The translations under genes and the position numbers were made by a program. Under the pieces are notes generated by a model that ran no database searches, was not told the DNA's origin, and saw only the letters and a program-made list of their open reading frames with translations. Below, in pieces: positions 16,156 to 24,744 of a stretch of DNA of 52,349 nt (positions are counted from its first letter, which is position 1; each line of letters opens with the position of its first letter). The stretch is from Selenomonas sp. (lineage in GTDB: Bacteria > Bacillota > Negativicutes > Selenomonadales > Selenomonadaceae), in contig NZ_JALFCU010000114.1 in the NCBI RefSeq assembly GCF_022771645.1, positions 1-52,349 of the forward strand, in the 5' to 3' direction.

Positions 16156-17343
16156 TCACGCGCCGGCTTTCTGCTGTGCCGCGTTCATGATGGTCTCGCG
16201 CAAGCGGCTCTCGATCTGCACGAGCTCCTGCTCGGCGGCCTGGCGCTTCTGGCGGCCTTCCTGCTGGATCTGGAGCGTCTCCTCGATCGTGCTGATGAGG
16301 TTCTCGTTGACCTGGTGGAGCGTCTCGATGTCGACGATGCCGCGCTCGTTCTCCTTCGCGACCTCGACGCTGTTCTGCTTGAGCATCTCCGAGTTCTTGC
16401 GCAGGAGGTCGTTCGTCATGTCCGTCACGGCCCGCTCCGTCTGGAGGGCCTTCTGCTGGTTCGCGAGGCCGAGCGCCAAGACGGCCTGGCTCTTCCAGAG
16501 CGGGATCACGTTGTAGAGCGCCCCTTGGATCTTGTCCGCGAGGATGCGGTCGCTGTTCTGGACCATGCGGATCTGCGGCGCCGCCTGGATGGCGATGGTC
16601 TTGGCGATTTTGAGGTCGTGCACTTTTTTCTCAAAACGGTCGACCATATCCGAGAAATCGGCCACGACCTGCACGGCCATCGGGTTGTTCGAGGCCTCTG
16701 CTTCTTGGCGGAGCTTCGGCAGGTTTTCCGTCTTCATCTCCTCGACGCGTTCCTCGCCGGCACGGATGTAGAGCTCGAGCGCCTTGAAGTAGACGAGGTT
16801 CTGCTTGTAGAGCTGATCGTACATGTTGATGTCGCGCATCATGAGGTCCTTCGATTTCTCGAGCTGGACGGTGATCTTCTCAATCTGCACGGCAAGCGTG
16901 TCGTACGACTCCATGAGGCTGCGTCCCTTGCTGACGAGCTTGCCGATGATGGGAATCTTCGCGATGCCCTTCGAGTTCGAGCCGTCGACGTCGAACGAGC
17001 GGACTTTGCCGAGGAGATCGTCAAGCATCTCGCCAACGTAGCCGCTGTCACCCTTCTTGATGGTACTGAGCATGCCGTTAGCGAATGACGTAACGCCCTT
17101 CTCTGCCGGCGCGCCGTAGTTCATGACGGCGTTGCTGTCCTTGAAATTGATCTTATCCTTGATGATGTCGATTTTCTTGCGATCTTCGGGCGAGATCTCC
17201 TCGACCTGGCGCGTGACGGTCTCGACGACCTGCGCCGGCAAGAGGTCCTGTTGCATCGGGCTTGCGGCCGGCATGCCGGTGGCGCCCGCCGCCGGCGTTT
17301 CTTCGCTGAGTCCCATGAGGTCTTCCAATTTCACTTCTGCCAT
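16156..17343 (-). CDS. TelA-family protein (toxic anion resistance)
   Basis: Cytoplasmic, largely helical 395-residue protein matching TelA/YaaN: GKLVSKGRSLMESYDTLA, EKITVQLEKSKDLMMRDI, YDQLYKQNLVYFKALELYI, ending in coiled-coil-like Gln/Glu-rich helices. The family is linked to tellurite and cell-envelope stress resistance; the mechanism is unclear. TAGGAGG lies 6 nt before the ATG at 17343. It follows the XpaC-like gene by 34 nt, the classic xpaC-telA pairing. Confidence 0.85.
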   Translation of the reverse strand: MAEVKLEDLMGLSEETPAAGATGMPAASPMQQDLLPAQVVETVTRQVEEISPEDRKKIDIIKDKINFKDSNAVMNYGAPAEKGVTSFANGMLSTIKKGDSGYVGEMLDDLLGKVRSFDVDGSNSKGIAKIPIIGKLVSKGRSLMESYDTLAVQIEKITVQLEKSKDLMMRDINMYDQLYKQNLVYFKALELYIRAGEERVEEMKTENLPKLRQEAEASNNPMAVQVVADFSDMVDRFEKKVHDLKIAKTIAIQAAPQIRMVQNSDRILADKIQGALYNVIPLWKSQAVLALGLANQQKALQTERAVTDMTNDLLRKNSEMLKQNSVEVAKENERGIVDIETLHQVNENLISTIEETLQIQQEGRQKRQAAEQELVQIESRLRETIMNAAQQKAGA

Positions 17344-17377
17344 GATGTGCCTCCTATCCTGTGTCGGATGCCGCGCG

Positions 17378-18283
17378 TCAGCGCAGGCAAAATTTGAAAT
17401 AAAAATCGCGGTTCTTCATCGTGAGGTAGCGCAGCCCCTCGGCCCAGCCGGCGATGACGGGGATCGTCGTCCATGAGAGCAGGACGTACACGACGCCCAT
17501 GAGACGCTGCCCGAGGTAAAAGCGGTGGAAGCCGAGGCCGCACGAGATCAGCGCGAGCAGGCCGCCGACGATGCGTTTCTTCCGCGTGACGGAAAGCACG
17601 GTCGGCGAGAGGCCGTCCGCCGCGCTTTTTGCCTGCTTCGCCGCCGATGCAGAGGACATGCCGCCATGGCTCTGCAGGCCGTCCGCCGCATGCTTCTGCC
17701 CGACGACGGCGAGGTCGGCGCGAATGTCCATGACCTCTTCCTTCAGGATGTCGGCGAAATCCGCCTCGTACGCCTCGTCAAAGCGGTCGAGCGTGCGCTG
17801 GATGTCGCTGCGCGCGCGCTGCACGTCAGCACTCTGGAGGTTCGTCGCCTCGAGCTCGAGCGAACGCTGCACGAGCTCGACGGCCTTGTCCTGATCCGTG
17901 TTGATGAACTTGCGCGCGGCGAGGATGCATTCGGGATGCTGCCAGAGGTACGCGAGGATGTTCGACGCGACGTTGTCCATGCGCACGAGTTGTGCGCGGA
18001 GCGCCGGATCCTGCGTCTCTCCGGCGGCATCGCGGAGCGCGTTGCAGTCGGCTTCCGCCTTCTCGAACTGCTCGCGCAGGTAATCGTTCTGCGCGGAGTC
18101 GAGCTTTCGCCACGGCAGCGCGACGTGCCCGCCGTCCCCCATGCTCACGAACGCGCAGACGAGCGCCACGGCCCAGAGCACACCCGCAAGGATGAGGTCG
18201 AGCGTCGCCCCGCCGCCGACGGCCGCGAGCAACGCGCCGATGCAGCAGAGGCCTGCCACCGCGCGCAAAAGATAAGATTTCAC
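17378..18283 (-). CDS. XpaC-like membrane protein with a C-terminal TM2 domain
   Basis: The 301-residue protein has two hydrophobic helices at the start (LLRAVAGLCCIGALLAAVGG; LILAGVLWAVALVCAFVSM), a long helical middle as in XpaC-type 5-bromo-4-chloroindolyl phosphate hydrolysis proteins, and a TM2 domain at the C-terminus (KKRIVGGLLALISCGLGFHRFYLG). The start is the GTG at 18283, 8 nt after GGGAGGG; the nearer ATG is out of frame and stops at once. It precedes telA in one operon. The XpaC + TM2 arrangement and its role are inference from domain resemblance. Confidence 0.7.
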   Translation of the reverse strand: MKSYLLRAVAGLCCIGALLAAVGGGATLDLILAGVLWAVALVCAFVSMGDGGHVALPWRKLDSAQNDYLREQFEKAEADCNALRDAAGETQDPALRAQLVRMDNVASNILAYLWQHPECILAARKFINTDQDKAVELVQRSLELEATNLQSADVQRARSDIQRTLDRFDEAYEADFADILKEEVMDIRADLAVVGQKHAADGLQSHGGMSSASAAKQAKSAADGLSPTVLSVTRKKRIVGGLLALISCGLGFHRFYLGQRLMGVVYVLLSWTTIPVIAGWAEGLRYLTMKNRDFYFKFCLR

Positions 18284-18346
18284 AAAAACATCCCTCCCTG
18301 CCCCGCCGCCAAGGCGGGGACATGATTGCATCGAAGTGCTACGTCT

Positions 18347-18375
18347 ATTATCCCATGTTTTGTCGCGTTTGTCTC
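18347..18375 (-). promoter_or_regulatory. Promoter of the XpaC-TelA operon
   Basis: GAGACA (18370-18375) and GATAAT (18347-18352), spacer 17 nt; the -35 is weak. Confidence 0.45.
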
Positions 18376-18424
18376 GCATATTTTGACGAAATTTATAAAA
18401 TATTTGCTGATGAACAAAAAAAGG

Positions 18425-18454
18425 AGCGCCGCTGCTCGAGATCGCAGCGGCGCT
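18425..18454 (-). terminator. fbp terminator
   Basis: Perfect 11-bp stem (18425-18435 with 18444-18454) and T7 interrupted by two C on the minus strand. Confidence 0.85.
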
Positions 18455-18469
18455 TCATCGTGTATGACC

Positions 18470-20377
18470 TCATGCCTGCGGCTTCAGCACGCCGTTCTGA
18501 TACGCGAGCAGCAGGTTGTAGAGGTCGGTGATCTCCTCCTGCATCTCGCGGCCTTGGTCCGTGTCGCCGACCGTCGTATGGATGCTGACGAGCTCGACGG
18601 TCTCGGAGACGGACTCGATGTCGCCATTCTCGGCGAGCGCCGTGCGGACGTCGGCGATCTTCTGGTGCGCCAAGAGGCGCAGGCCGCGCGAGTTCGAGAG
18701 CAGCGTGAAGCCCGAGATGCCCGTCTTGCTGTGATACGCCTTGCAGAAGCCGCCGTCGATGACGATGGCGCGGCCGTTCGCCTTCACGGGCGTCTCACCT
18801 TTTTTCACTTTCACGGGCACATGGCCGTTGATGATATGGCCGCGCTTCGGCGCGAGGCCGAATTCTTTGAGCACGTTTTCGCACATCTCTTCGTCGTCGA
18901 GCAGGCGGTAGTACGGGTCGGCCGGCTCTTCCCACGTCGTGCGGTCTTCGAGGAACGTGCGCTCGAACGTCTTGACCTCGCGGCCCGACAGCGGCGACAG
19001 CCGCCCGCACCAGAGGAAATAGAGGAAGTCGAGTGCGGCGGGCTCGCGGTGGAGATACGCAGCGCGCGCCATCCGGTCGCAAAAATCGAGCCAGCTGCGC
19101 CCGGCGTACGTTTTGCCGCCGTACGTGATCGCGCGGAACGTGCCGTCCGCGTTCATCGGCACGCAGCCGTGGAACAGCAGGTTGCCGTTGCACGTGAGGT
19201 AGAGGCTGCCCTTGCGATAGAGGAAGTCGACGTGGCGATGAAGCGCAGGGCTCTCCGTGAACGAAATGCAGAGGTCGTGGAGGATTGCGTCCTCTTCCTC
19301 CGTCAGCTGGTACGGGTCGTCCGTGTTCTCGTCAATCGTCGGGAAATATGCCTTGCGGAGCTCGTAGCGTCCGCCCGGCAGTACGGCGCACGCGCCGCGG
19401 AAGTCGATGTGGTGCAGCAGCCGCCGCGACTCCATCTGCAAATCGGGATTGCGCTCGATGAGGCGGCCTTCCTCTTTGAAGAGCATGATCGTGATGGCTT
19501 TTTCCGCCGCCTGGATCGGCGCCTTGTCGGGATAGAGGTGCTGCGCGAACGTCACGAGTGCGCGCAGGCTGATGCCGTAGCCGCGCTCGAGCACGTCCGT
19601 GTTGTCGTAGCGGAGGCAGTTGCGCACGACGGACGCGATGCACGCGCGGCTGCCGAGCGCCGCGCCCATCCAGAGCACGTCGTGGTTGCCCCACTCGATG
19701 TCGACGTCCGGCAGCGCCATAACGCGGTCGAGGATGGCGTCGGGACGGCTGCCGCGGTCGAAGAAATCGCCAACGAAATGGAACTGCGCGACGGCGAGCC
19801 GCTTCACGAACGCCGCGAACGATTCGAGGAACTCCGCGCCCGCATCGGCCTGCACGATGCTCGCGAGGAGGCGCTGTTGGTACGCGAGCTGCGCCGCGTC
19901 AGCATCCGGCCGCGTTGCGAGGAGCTCAACGATGACGGAGCGCAGGCGCTCCGGGATGAGCGCCGGGAGCTTTGAGGCCGGATATTTCCAGCTCATGAGC
20001 CGCGCGAGCTCGAGGCAGCGCGCGATGTTCTCGCGGTACCACGCCGGCGTCGCGCGCCGCGCTTTCGTCACCTGCTCGATCTTTTCCTTCGGATAGTACA
20101 GCAGCGTGCAGAACTCCGCCTTTTCCTCCGCCGACAAGCGCGCACCGAACACATAGTCGACCTTCTCGCGGATGACGCCCGAGCAGTTGTTCAGGATGTG
20201 CTGGAACGCCGCGTACTCGCCATGCAGGTCGCTCATGAAATGCTCGACGCCCTTCGGCAGCACGAGCTGCCCCTGCAGGTAAATGAGCCGGCTCATGACC
20301 GACTCCTTCGTCGGATACTTCTCCGCGAGCAGGCGCAGCAGCTTGCCGGGCTTTCGGGGATGTGTCATCGAACGCAT
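18470..20377 (-). CDS. fbp: Fructose-1,6-bisphosphatase class III
   Basis: Gluconeogenic enzyme of the Firmicute-specific class III, 635 residues as usual. Metallophosphatase motifs are clear: FMSDLHGEYAAF (Asp/His ligands), FVGDFFDRGSRPD, EWGNHDVLWMG (the GNHD motif) and the late IINGHVPVKVKKGE. The ATG at 20377 has AAGGAG 7 nt upstream. It is 13 nt after the YdjM-type gene, in one operon. Confidence 0.95.
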   Translation of the reverse strand: MRSMTHPRKPGKLLRLLAEKYPTKESVMSRLIYLQGQLVLPKGVEHFMSDLHGEYAAFQHILNNCSGVIREKVDYVFGARLSAEEKAEFCTLLYYPKEKIEQVTKARRATPAWYRENIARCLELARLMSWKYPASKLPALIPERLRSVIVELLATRPDADAAQLAYQQRLLASIVQADAGAEFLESFAAFVKRLAVAQFHFVGDFFDRGSRPDAILDRVMALPDVDIEWGNHDVLWMGAALGSRACIASVVRNCLRYDNTDVLERGYGISLRALVTFAQHLYPDKAPIQAAEKAITIMLFKEEGRLIERNPDLQMESRRLLHHIDFRGACAVLPGGRYELRKAYFPTIDENTDDPYQLTEEEDAILHDLCISFTESPALHRHVDFLYRKGSLYLTCNGNLLFHGCVPMNADGTFRAITYGGKTYAGRSWLDFCDRMARAAYLHREPAALDFLYFLWCGRLSPLSGREVKTFERTFLEDRTTWEEPADPYYRLLDDEEMCENVLKEFGLAPKRGHIINGHVPVKVKKGETPVKANGRAIVIDGGFCKAYHSKTGISGFTLLSNSRGLRLLAHQKIADVRTALAENGDIESVSETVELVSIHTTVGDTDQGREMQEEITDLYNLLLAYQNGVLKPQA

Positions 20378-20390
20378 GATGGAGCTCCTT

Positions 20391-20843
20391 TCAATTTCCC
20401 GCAACCATTTTTCCTACATAGCATGTCAGCACGATGGCAATGGCGAAGAGATATTCGAACACGCTGCCGACGGCGTAGAGCTTCAGCCCATGTTTGCGGT
20501 TCGGCGTGACGAGGGGGACTTTGCCGCACGTCGCGTCCTCGGCGATGTGGAGGAGCGCGCCGATGGCGAAGAATGCGCCGATCGTCGCGAGCTCGCCGCC
20601 TGAGACGCCGTAGTCGCCGCGCCCGAAATGCAGCGAGACGCCGAGGAGCGCGAGGTAGAGGACCGGCCAATGCGACCAGCCGCGGTGGCGGCTGCGCCAC
20701 GCCCAATAGTTCCCTGCGCGCGGGTTGCCTTCCAACTTGTCAGGGAGCAGCGCGCCCGCCATGCTGTACGCCGTGAGCAGGAGGTCACTCGTCGCTGTGT
20801 AGACGGCGACGCCCGTCACGACCTGATGATTGATCCATTTCAC
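20391..20843 (-). CDS. YdjM/DUF457-type membrane-bound metal-dependent hydrolase
   Basis: The 150-residue membrane protein has the family pattern: an early His-Gln (KWINHQVVTG), HRGWSHWPVL, and ALLHIAEDATCGKVP with His/Asp residues that would bind metal, between hydrophobic helices. The true substrate of this family is unknown. The start is a GTG at 20843 with GGGAGG 8 nt upstream; the longer frame starts within the promoter. It leads the fbp operon. Confidence 0.75.
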   Translation of the reverse strand: MKWINHQVVTGVAVYTATSDLLLTAYSMAGALLPDKLEGNPRAGNYWAWRSRHRGWSHWPVLYLALLGVSLHFGRGDYGVSGGELATIGAFFAIGALLHIAEDATCGKVPLVTPNRKHGLKLYAVGSVFEYLFAIAIVLTCYVGKMVAGN

Positions 20844-20901
20844 GGCACGCACCTCCCCGCCGCGCGTTCGCGCGTTTTTTCGTTTCTTTCTTCTTCCTTT
20901 T

Positions 20902-20930
20902 AGTTTACCAAAAGAAGCGGTTGCAAACAA
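20902..20930 (-). promoter_or_regulatory. Promoter of the YdjM-fbp operon
   Basis: TTGTTT (20925-20930) and TAAACT (20902-20907), spacer 17 nt. Confidence 0.6.
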
Positions 20931-20949
20931 GGCGCGGAATCAGTAAACT
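20921..20949 (+). promoter_or_regulatory. Promoter of the DUF2939-like gene
   Basis: TTGCAA (20921-20926) and TAAACT (20944-20949), spacer 17 nt. Its -35 overlaps that of the divergent fbp promoter. Confidence 0.65.
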
Positions 20950-20984
20950 ATTAGATAATGACTCTCGTAGAAAGGAGCGATGAT

Positions 20985-22088
20985 TTGGACGATATCACGT
21001 GGGAGCGCTCGCTCGCGCTCCGGCGCCAGCGCATCGCGCGGCAGCGGCGGTTCTTCTTCCTGTTCCTCTTCGCCGCCGTCGTCATCGCCGTCGGCATCTG
21101 GCATCATTTTTTCTACACGCGCACGCCGGAGTACGCGCTCGGCGAGATCCAGAGCGCCATCGAATCGCGCGACAAGGAACGCTTCGCGTACTACGTCAAC
21201 CTCGACCTCGTCACGAATCAGGCGTACGACGACCTCACGCGCGACCTGTTCGCGTATGACGCGACGCTCACGCCGCAGACGCGCGTCTTGTTCGAGAAAT
21301 TTTACGTCCTCGTGAAGCCCGAGCTCACGCGCGGCACGCAGGAAGCGATCCTCAGGCGCATCGAGAGCGGCCTCTGGACGCTGCCGGACGGTCTCGACAT
21401 CTTGAAAGGCCGCCAGCTCGGCATCGACTTCGAGCGCTTCCTCGCGCGCACGCAGCTCCGCAACACGACGCTCGTCTCCGTCGGCCCCGTCACGCACCAC
21501 GACGCGACGGCGACGGCCGAGATCACGGTGAAGGAGGACGACACCGACACGTCGTTCACGCTCGCCGTCATCCTCGAGGAGTCCGAGGACGGCCACTGGC
21601 AGGTCGCGTACGTGAAAAATTACCGCGCGTACCTCGACAAGATCTCGCCGCTCGTCAATGAGGACATCGCAAACTACATCGACACGACGAAGCCCATCGT
21701 CGACGAATACAACGACATGTTCGCCGCGCAGAAAAAGCGGTTCACGCGCATGAGCCAGACGGACGACGGCCGCATGACGAAAAAGCAACGCGAGCAGATT
21801 GCGGACTTCCTCGAAAACGACGTCCTGCCGACGCTGAAGCGCCGCCAGGCAAAACTCGACGAAATCGACGTGCCGCCTGGCGCCGGCTACCTCGCGCGCC
21901 AGCGGCAGAAATCGACGGAAGTCACGATCAGCGCGTGGCAGCACTATATCAAAGGCCTGCGCCAAAACAGCGCTCACGAGTTCGACACGGCCGAGACGCT
22001 CATGAAACAGGAGCTCGCGATCGACTCGCGCGTCGACGACATCATCCACCACACGGCCGTCAGCAAAAACATCCCGAACATCCAGTGA
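20985..22088 (+). CDS. Membrane-anchored protein, DUF2939-like
   Basis: The 367-residue protein has a basic N-terminus, one transmembrane helix (FFFLFLFAAVVIAVGIW) and a large extracytoplasmic part. The segment YALGEIQSAIESRDKERFAYY resembles DUF2939 repeats. The start is set at the TTG (20985), 7 nt after AAAGGAG; the ATG at 20958 would lie only a few nt from the predicted transcription start. Function unknown; the anchor suggests an envelope role. Confidence 0.6.
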   Translation: MDDITWERSLALRRQRIARQRRFFFLFLFAAVVIAVGIWHHFFYTRTPEYALGEIQSAIESRDKERFAYYVNLDLVTNQAYDDLTRDLFAYDATLTPQTRVLFEKFYVLVKPELTRGTQEAILRRIESGLWTLPDGLDILKGRQLGIDFERFLARTQLRNTTLVSVGPVTHHDATATAEITVKEDDTDTSFTLAVILEESEDGHWQVAYVKNYRAYLDKISPLVNEDIANYIDTTKPIVDEYNDMFAAQKKRFTRMSQTDDGRMTKKQREQIADFLENDVLPTLKRRQAKLDEIDVPPGAGYLARQRQKSTEVTISAWQHYIKGLRQNSAHEFDTAETLMKQELAIDSRVDDIIHHTAVSKNIPNIQ

Positions 22089-22105
22089 CATTCTTCCTGT
22101 TTTTC

Positions 22106-22134
22106 TTGCAATCGCGAGAGAAACCGAGTAGAAT
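22106..22134 (+). promoter_or_regulatory. Promoter of the EIIA gene
   Basis: TTGCAA (22106-22111) and TAGAAT (22129-22134), spacer 17 nt. Confidence 0.7.
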
Positions 22135-22213
22135 AGAGGCAAACAAGAACAAAATCATTTCATAAATAAAAGCAACTGCGCGCGAAGCGCAGCCGGCAGG
22201 AAGGTGCATCCGC

Positions 22214-22687
22214 ATGACGAACGAAAACAACCGCATTCTCGCGCCCATCTCGGGCAAGGTCGTGGAGCTCGCGACCGTCCCCGACCCCGTCTTCTCTGAA
22301 AAACTGACCGGCGACGGCTGCGCCATCCTCGCAGACGGCTCCGACGTGCTCGCGCCGATTGACGGCGAGATCACGCTGTTCTTCGAGACGAAGCACGCAT
22401 TCGCCATCACGGGCGCGGACGGCGTGCAGGTGCTCGTCCACATCGGCCTCGACACCGTCATCCTCGACGGCGAAGGCATCACGGCGCTCCACCACACGGG
22501 CGAACACGTCACGGCCGGCACGCCGATCCTGCGCCTCGACCTGCCTGTGCTGCAAAAGCATCACATCAACCTCATCTCGCCCGTGCTCATCGTGAACTAC
22601 GACAAAGTCCGCCACCTCACGCCCGCCCCCGCCATCGGCGAGGAAGTCGCGGCGGGACGCGACTGCGTGCTGCAGTACGCCGTTTGA
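22214..22687 (+). CDS. crr: PTS glucose-type EIIA component
   Basis: Small cytoplasmic phosphocarrier of 157 residues. It takes phosphate from HPr on the histidine in VLVHIGLDTV (His76); the second active-site histidine is His61 (KHAFAI). It opens ILAPISGKVVEL as usual. The two IICB permeases in the nag operon lack this domain, so this protein probably serves them. It is monocistronic: own promoter, own terminator. GGAAGGTG precedes the ATG. Confidence 0.92.
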   Translation: MTNENNRILAPISGKVVELATVPDPVFSEKLTGDGCAILADGSDVLAPIDGEITLFFETKHAFAITGADGVQVLVHIGLDTVILDGEGITALHHTGEHVTAGTPILRLDLPVLQKHHINLISPVLIVNYDKVRHLTPAPAIGEEVAAGRDCVLQYAV

Positions 22688-22702
22688 ATTCCGGATACAG
22701 CA

Positions 22703-22729
22703 AAGGCTCTCCTGCACGGAGAGCCTTTT
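22703..22729 (+). terminator. EIIA gene terminator
   Basis: Perfect 10-bp stem (22703-22712 with 22718-22727), 5-nt loop, T4. Confidence 0.85.
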
Positions 22730-22740
22730 GTTGTATGCGA

Positions 22741-22770
22741 AAAGCCTCCGGCACCAGCCGGAGGCTTTTC
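22741..22770. terminator. Bidirectional terminator of orphan RNA 2
   Basis: Perfect 13-bp stem (22741-22753 with 22758-22770), 4-nt loop, T4 at the end on either strand. Confidence 0.85.
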
Positions 22771-22884
22771 CTATTCCAAATTTCCTAGTCCCAAAAAGGC
22801 TCGAACGACTCCATTCGACGTATTTCGTCGCAATCTGCGGCCAAAACGCCCGAGATTTCCAACATCCCTGTCGTTTCTGTCTAT
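22741..22884 (-). ncRNA. Orphan small RNA candidate 2, GGA-rich
   Basis: A near-consensus promoter (22891-22919) and a strong terminator bound about 144 nt with no credible ORF. The transcript has eight GGA motifs; one sits in the loop of a TCGAA/TTCGA hairpin and others lie in the single-stranded stretch before the terminator. A further CGACG/CGTCG hairpin is present. Repeated loop-borne GGA is the hallmark of RNAs that titrate CsrA/RsmA. Whether this genome encodes CsrA is not visible here. Confidence 0.5.
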
Positions 22885-22890
22885 GCCCGT

Positions 22891-22919
22891 ATTATAAATC
22901 AAATAGTTTCACAAGTCAA
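22891..22919 (-). promoter_or_regulatory. Promoter of orphan RNA 2
   Basis: TTGACT (22914-22919) and TATAAT (22891-22896), spacer 17 nt. Confidence 0.75.
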
Positions 22920-22965
22920 CCATAAATAACTGGTAGGCAAAAATCCTGGAAGGAGGAAATTTTCG

Positions 22966-22989
22966 ATGCGCGGCGAATTTCTTTTGTAG
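22966..22989 (+). CDS. Possible 7-residue leader peptide (MRGEFLL)
   Basis: ATG 9 nt after AAGGAGG, stop TAG after seven codons, 26 nt before the start of the next gene. The ribosome site is stronger than needed for chance, but no attenuator hairpin follows. Role unknown. Confidence 0.3.
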   Translation: MRGEFLL

Positions 22990-23015
22990 ACAACATTCGA
23001 AAGGAGGCGCCGCCC

Positions 23016-23291
23016 ATGTCCCGCTTTCACGGCCATGGCGACAAGGTCGCCTATTTCTTCATCGCGTTCGGCGTCTACCTGCTGTTCCGCGCCATCACGG
23101 AGGCGCACGTCACGTCGCTGACAGGCGAGACGCTCTACATCTCCATCGCGATTTCCCTTTTCGCGAGCAACGTGCCGCGCGTCATGGACATCCCGCTCCA
23201 CATGGTCGATCCGATCCGCAAGATCGAGCTCTTCACGTTCGCGCTCGCGCTCGCGTGCTTCGCTGCGCTCTGCCTGCGCTATCTCATCTGA
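23016..23291 (+). CDS. Small membrane protein of unknown function
   Basis: The 91 residues hold two or three hydrophobic segments (KVAYFFIAFGVYLLFRAI; LYISIAISLFASNV; LFTFALALACFAALCL) and a His-rich N-terminus (FHGHGDK). AAAGGAG lies 10 nt upstream of the ATG. It ends 12 nt before the rpiR-type gene, so the two are probably co-transcribed. Confidence 0.65.
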   Translation: MSRFHGHGDKVAYFFIAFGVYLLFRAITEAHVTSLTGETLYISIAISLFASNVPRVMDIPLHMVDPIRKIELFTFALALACFAALCLRYLI

Positions 23292-23303
23292 CAGGAGGTC
23301 ATC

Positions 23304-24169
23304 ATGCGCCTGCTCAAAGCCATGCATGAATCGGAACGCTTCTCGTCGACGGAGCAGACGATCGTCGACTACATCCTCGCGCACCCGGCGGAAATCGCCG
23401 AGCTCACGACGCGCGAGCTCGCGGAAAAAACGTTCGCGAGCCCTGCGGCCGTCTTCCGCCTCTGCCAGAAGCTCGGGCTCAAAGGCTACAACGAGTTCAA
23501 GCTGAAATTCATCAGCGAAGTCAACCGCATCGAAGGCGGCGAAAAAACCATCGTCCACCGCCGATCAAGGGCACGGACACGGCGACAGACATCGTGCGCA
23601 AAATCGCGGCCATCGAAGTCGAGGCCATCGAGGAGACGAAGAACGAGCTCGACAAAGACACGCTCACGCGCATCGCGAACCGCATGCTGCACGCGTCCGT
23701 CATCGATTTTTACGCGTACGACCAGAACGCGGACATCGCGTTGATGGCGATGTTCAACCTGCTGCAGATCGGCCGCCCCGCCATACTGCACACGGCGATG
23801 AACAGCCAGATTGCGCAGGCGCAGTACTCGGACAAATCGCACCTCGCCATCATCATCAGCCGCACGGGCGAGAACCGCCGCCTCATCCGCACGGCGCAAA
23901 TCCTCAAGACGCGCCACATCCCGATCGTCCTGCTCTCCGTCGCGAAGGACGCGCCGCTCACGCGCTACGCCGACGAATTCCTCTACATCGCGAACACAAT
24001 CGAGTACCTCGACTACGGCGGCACCGTATTCTCCGTCGGTGCGCGCTATGTGATGGACGTGCTGTTCTCCATGCTGCTCAGCCGCGACTACGAACGCATC
24101 GAGAAAAATTACGACGAGTTCGAAAGCTACATCGGCCGCCTGCACGAGAACGACCGACGGATTTGGTAG
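23304..24169 (+). pseudogene. RpiR/MurR-family sugar-phosphate regulator, single-base frameshift
   Basis: The first frame gives the helix-turn-helix domain (FSSTEQTIVDYIL, TTRELAEKTFASPAAVFRLCQKLGLKGYNEFKLKF); the second continues with the SIS sugar-isomerase domain (IKGTDTATDIVRKI ... IIISRTGENRRLI). They join if one C is added at CCGCCGATC near 23561-23564, which would give about 288 residues, normal for the family. So the gene lost one base, or the assembly did. It sits just upstream of lactose/cellobiose PTS genes that it would be expected to control. Confidence 0.85.
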
Positions 24170-24175
24170 CTTTTA

Positions 24176-24220
24176 GCCTTCCCCTCAGGGGAAGGGGGAC
24201 CGCGAAGCGGTGGAAAGGGT
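24176..24220 (+). repeat. Dispersed repeat, type A, copy 1
   Basis: CCTTCCCC-TC-AGGGGAAGG hairpin followed by an ACCGC/GCGGT hairpin and GGAAAGGGT. It follows the rpiR-type stop directly. Confidence 0.8.
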
Positions 24221-24284
24221 CCCCTGTACGTCTGACGAGGTCGTACGGAATAACTTCTCGCGGGTGCGCATACACCCTATCTAA

Positions 24285-24317
24285 CGGAACGCTGTTTCAA
24301 ACGCGTTCCGCTTTTTT
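24285..24317 (+). terminator. Terminator after the rpiR-type gene
   Basis: CGGAACGC (24285-24292) pairs with GCGTTCCG (24303-24310), then T6. Confidence 0.8.
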
Positions 24318-24358
24318 CTTTGTTCCCTGAAACATCATTCCCACCCGATTGCAAAGTG

Positions 24359-24387
24359 TTACGGATTGTTTTCCGCTATGCTACCAT
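24359..24387 (+). promoter_or_regulatory. Promoter of the lactose/cellobiose PTS genes
   Basis: TTACGG (24359-24364) and TACCAT (24382-24387), spacer 17 nt; moderate match. Confidence 0.4.
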
Positions 24388-24428
24388 AAAACCATCCAAA
24401 ACATCGGATTTCATCAGGAGGTTTCATC

Positions 24429-24731
24429 ATGAAAAACATCGTTCTGCTCTGCAACCAAGGCATGTCGACGAGCATCCTCGTCAAGAAGATGCAGGCCGCG
24501 GCCGAGGCGGAAAATTATGAATGCAGCATCGCCGCGTTCCCGACGTCCGAGGCGCGCGAGAAGGCGGCGGACGCCGACATCATCCTGCTCGGCCCGCAGG
24601 TGCGCTTCCAGCAGAAGAAGGTCGCGGCAGAGTGCCCGGGCCGCCCGGTCGAACTCATCGACATGAAGCTCTACGGCCGCATGGACGGCACCGGCATCTT
24701 GAAGTTCGCGCGCGAAAAGCTCGGCGAATAA
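24429..24731 (+). CDS. PTS lactose/cellobiose-family IIB
   Basis: Phosphocarrier of 100 residues with the phosphocysteine in IVLLCNQGMSTSILV (Cys8) and the family's later LLGPQVRFQ strand. CAGGAGG precedes the ATG. It is followed at 13 nt by IIA. The matching IIC permease is only a fragment, so it may be a relic or serve a permease elsewhere. Confidence 0.9.
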   Translation: MKNIVLLCNQGMSTSILVKKMQAAAEAENYECSIAAFPTSEAREKAADADIILLGPQVRFQQKKVAAECPGRPVELIDMKLYGRMDGTGILKFAREKLGE

Positions 24732-24744
24732 GGAGGACACGGAC

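Noticed and set aside
22728..22925. 65-codon plus-strand ORF after the EIIA gene
   Set aside because: It starts in one terminator, crosses another and has no ribosome site; the region is better explained by the minus-strand RNA unit.
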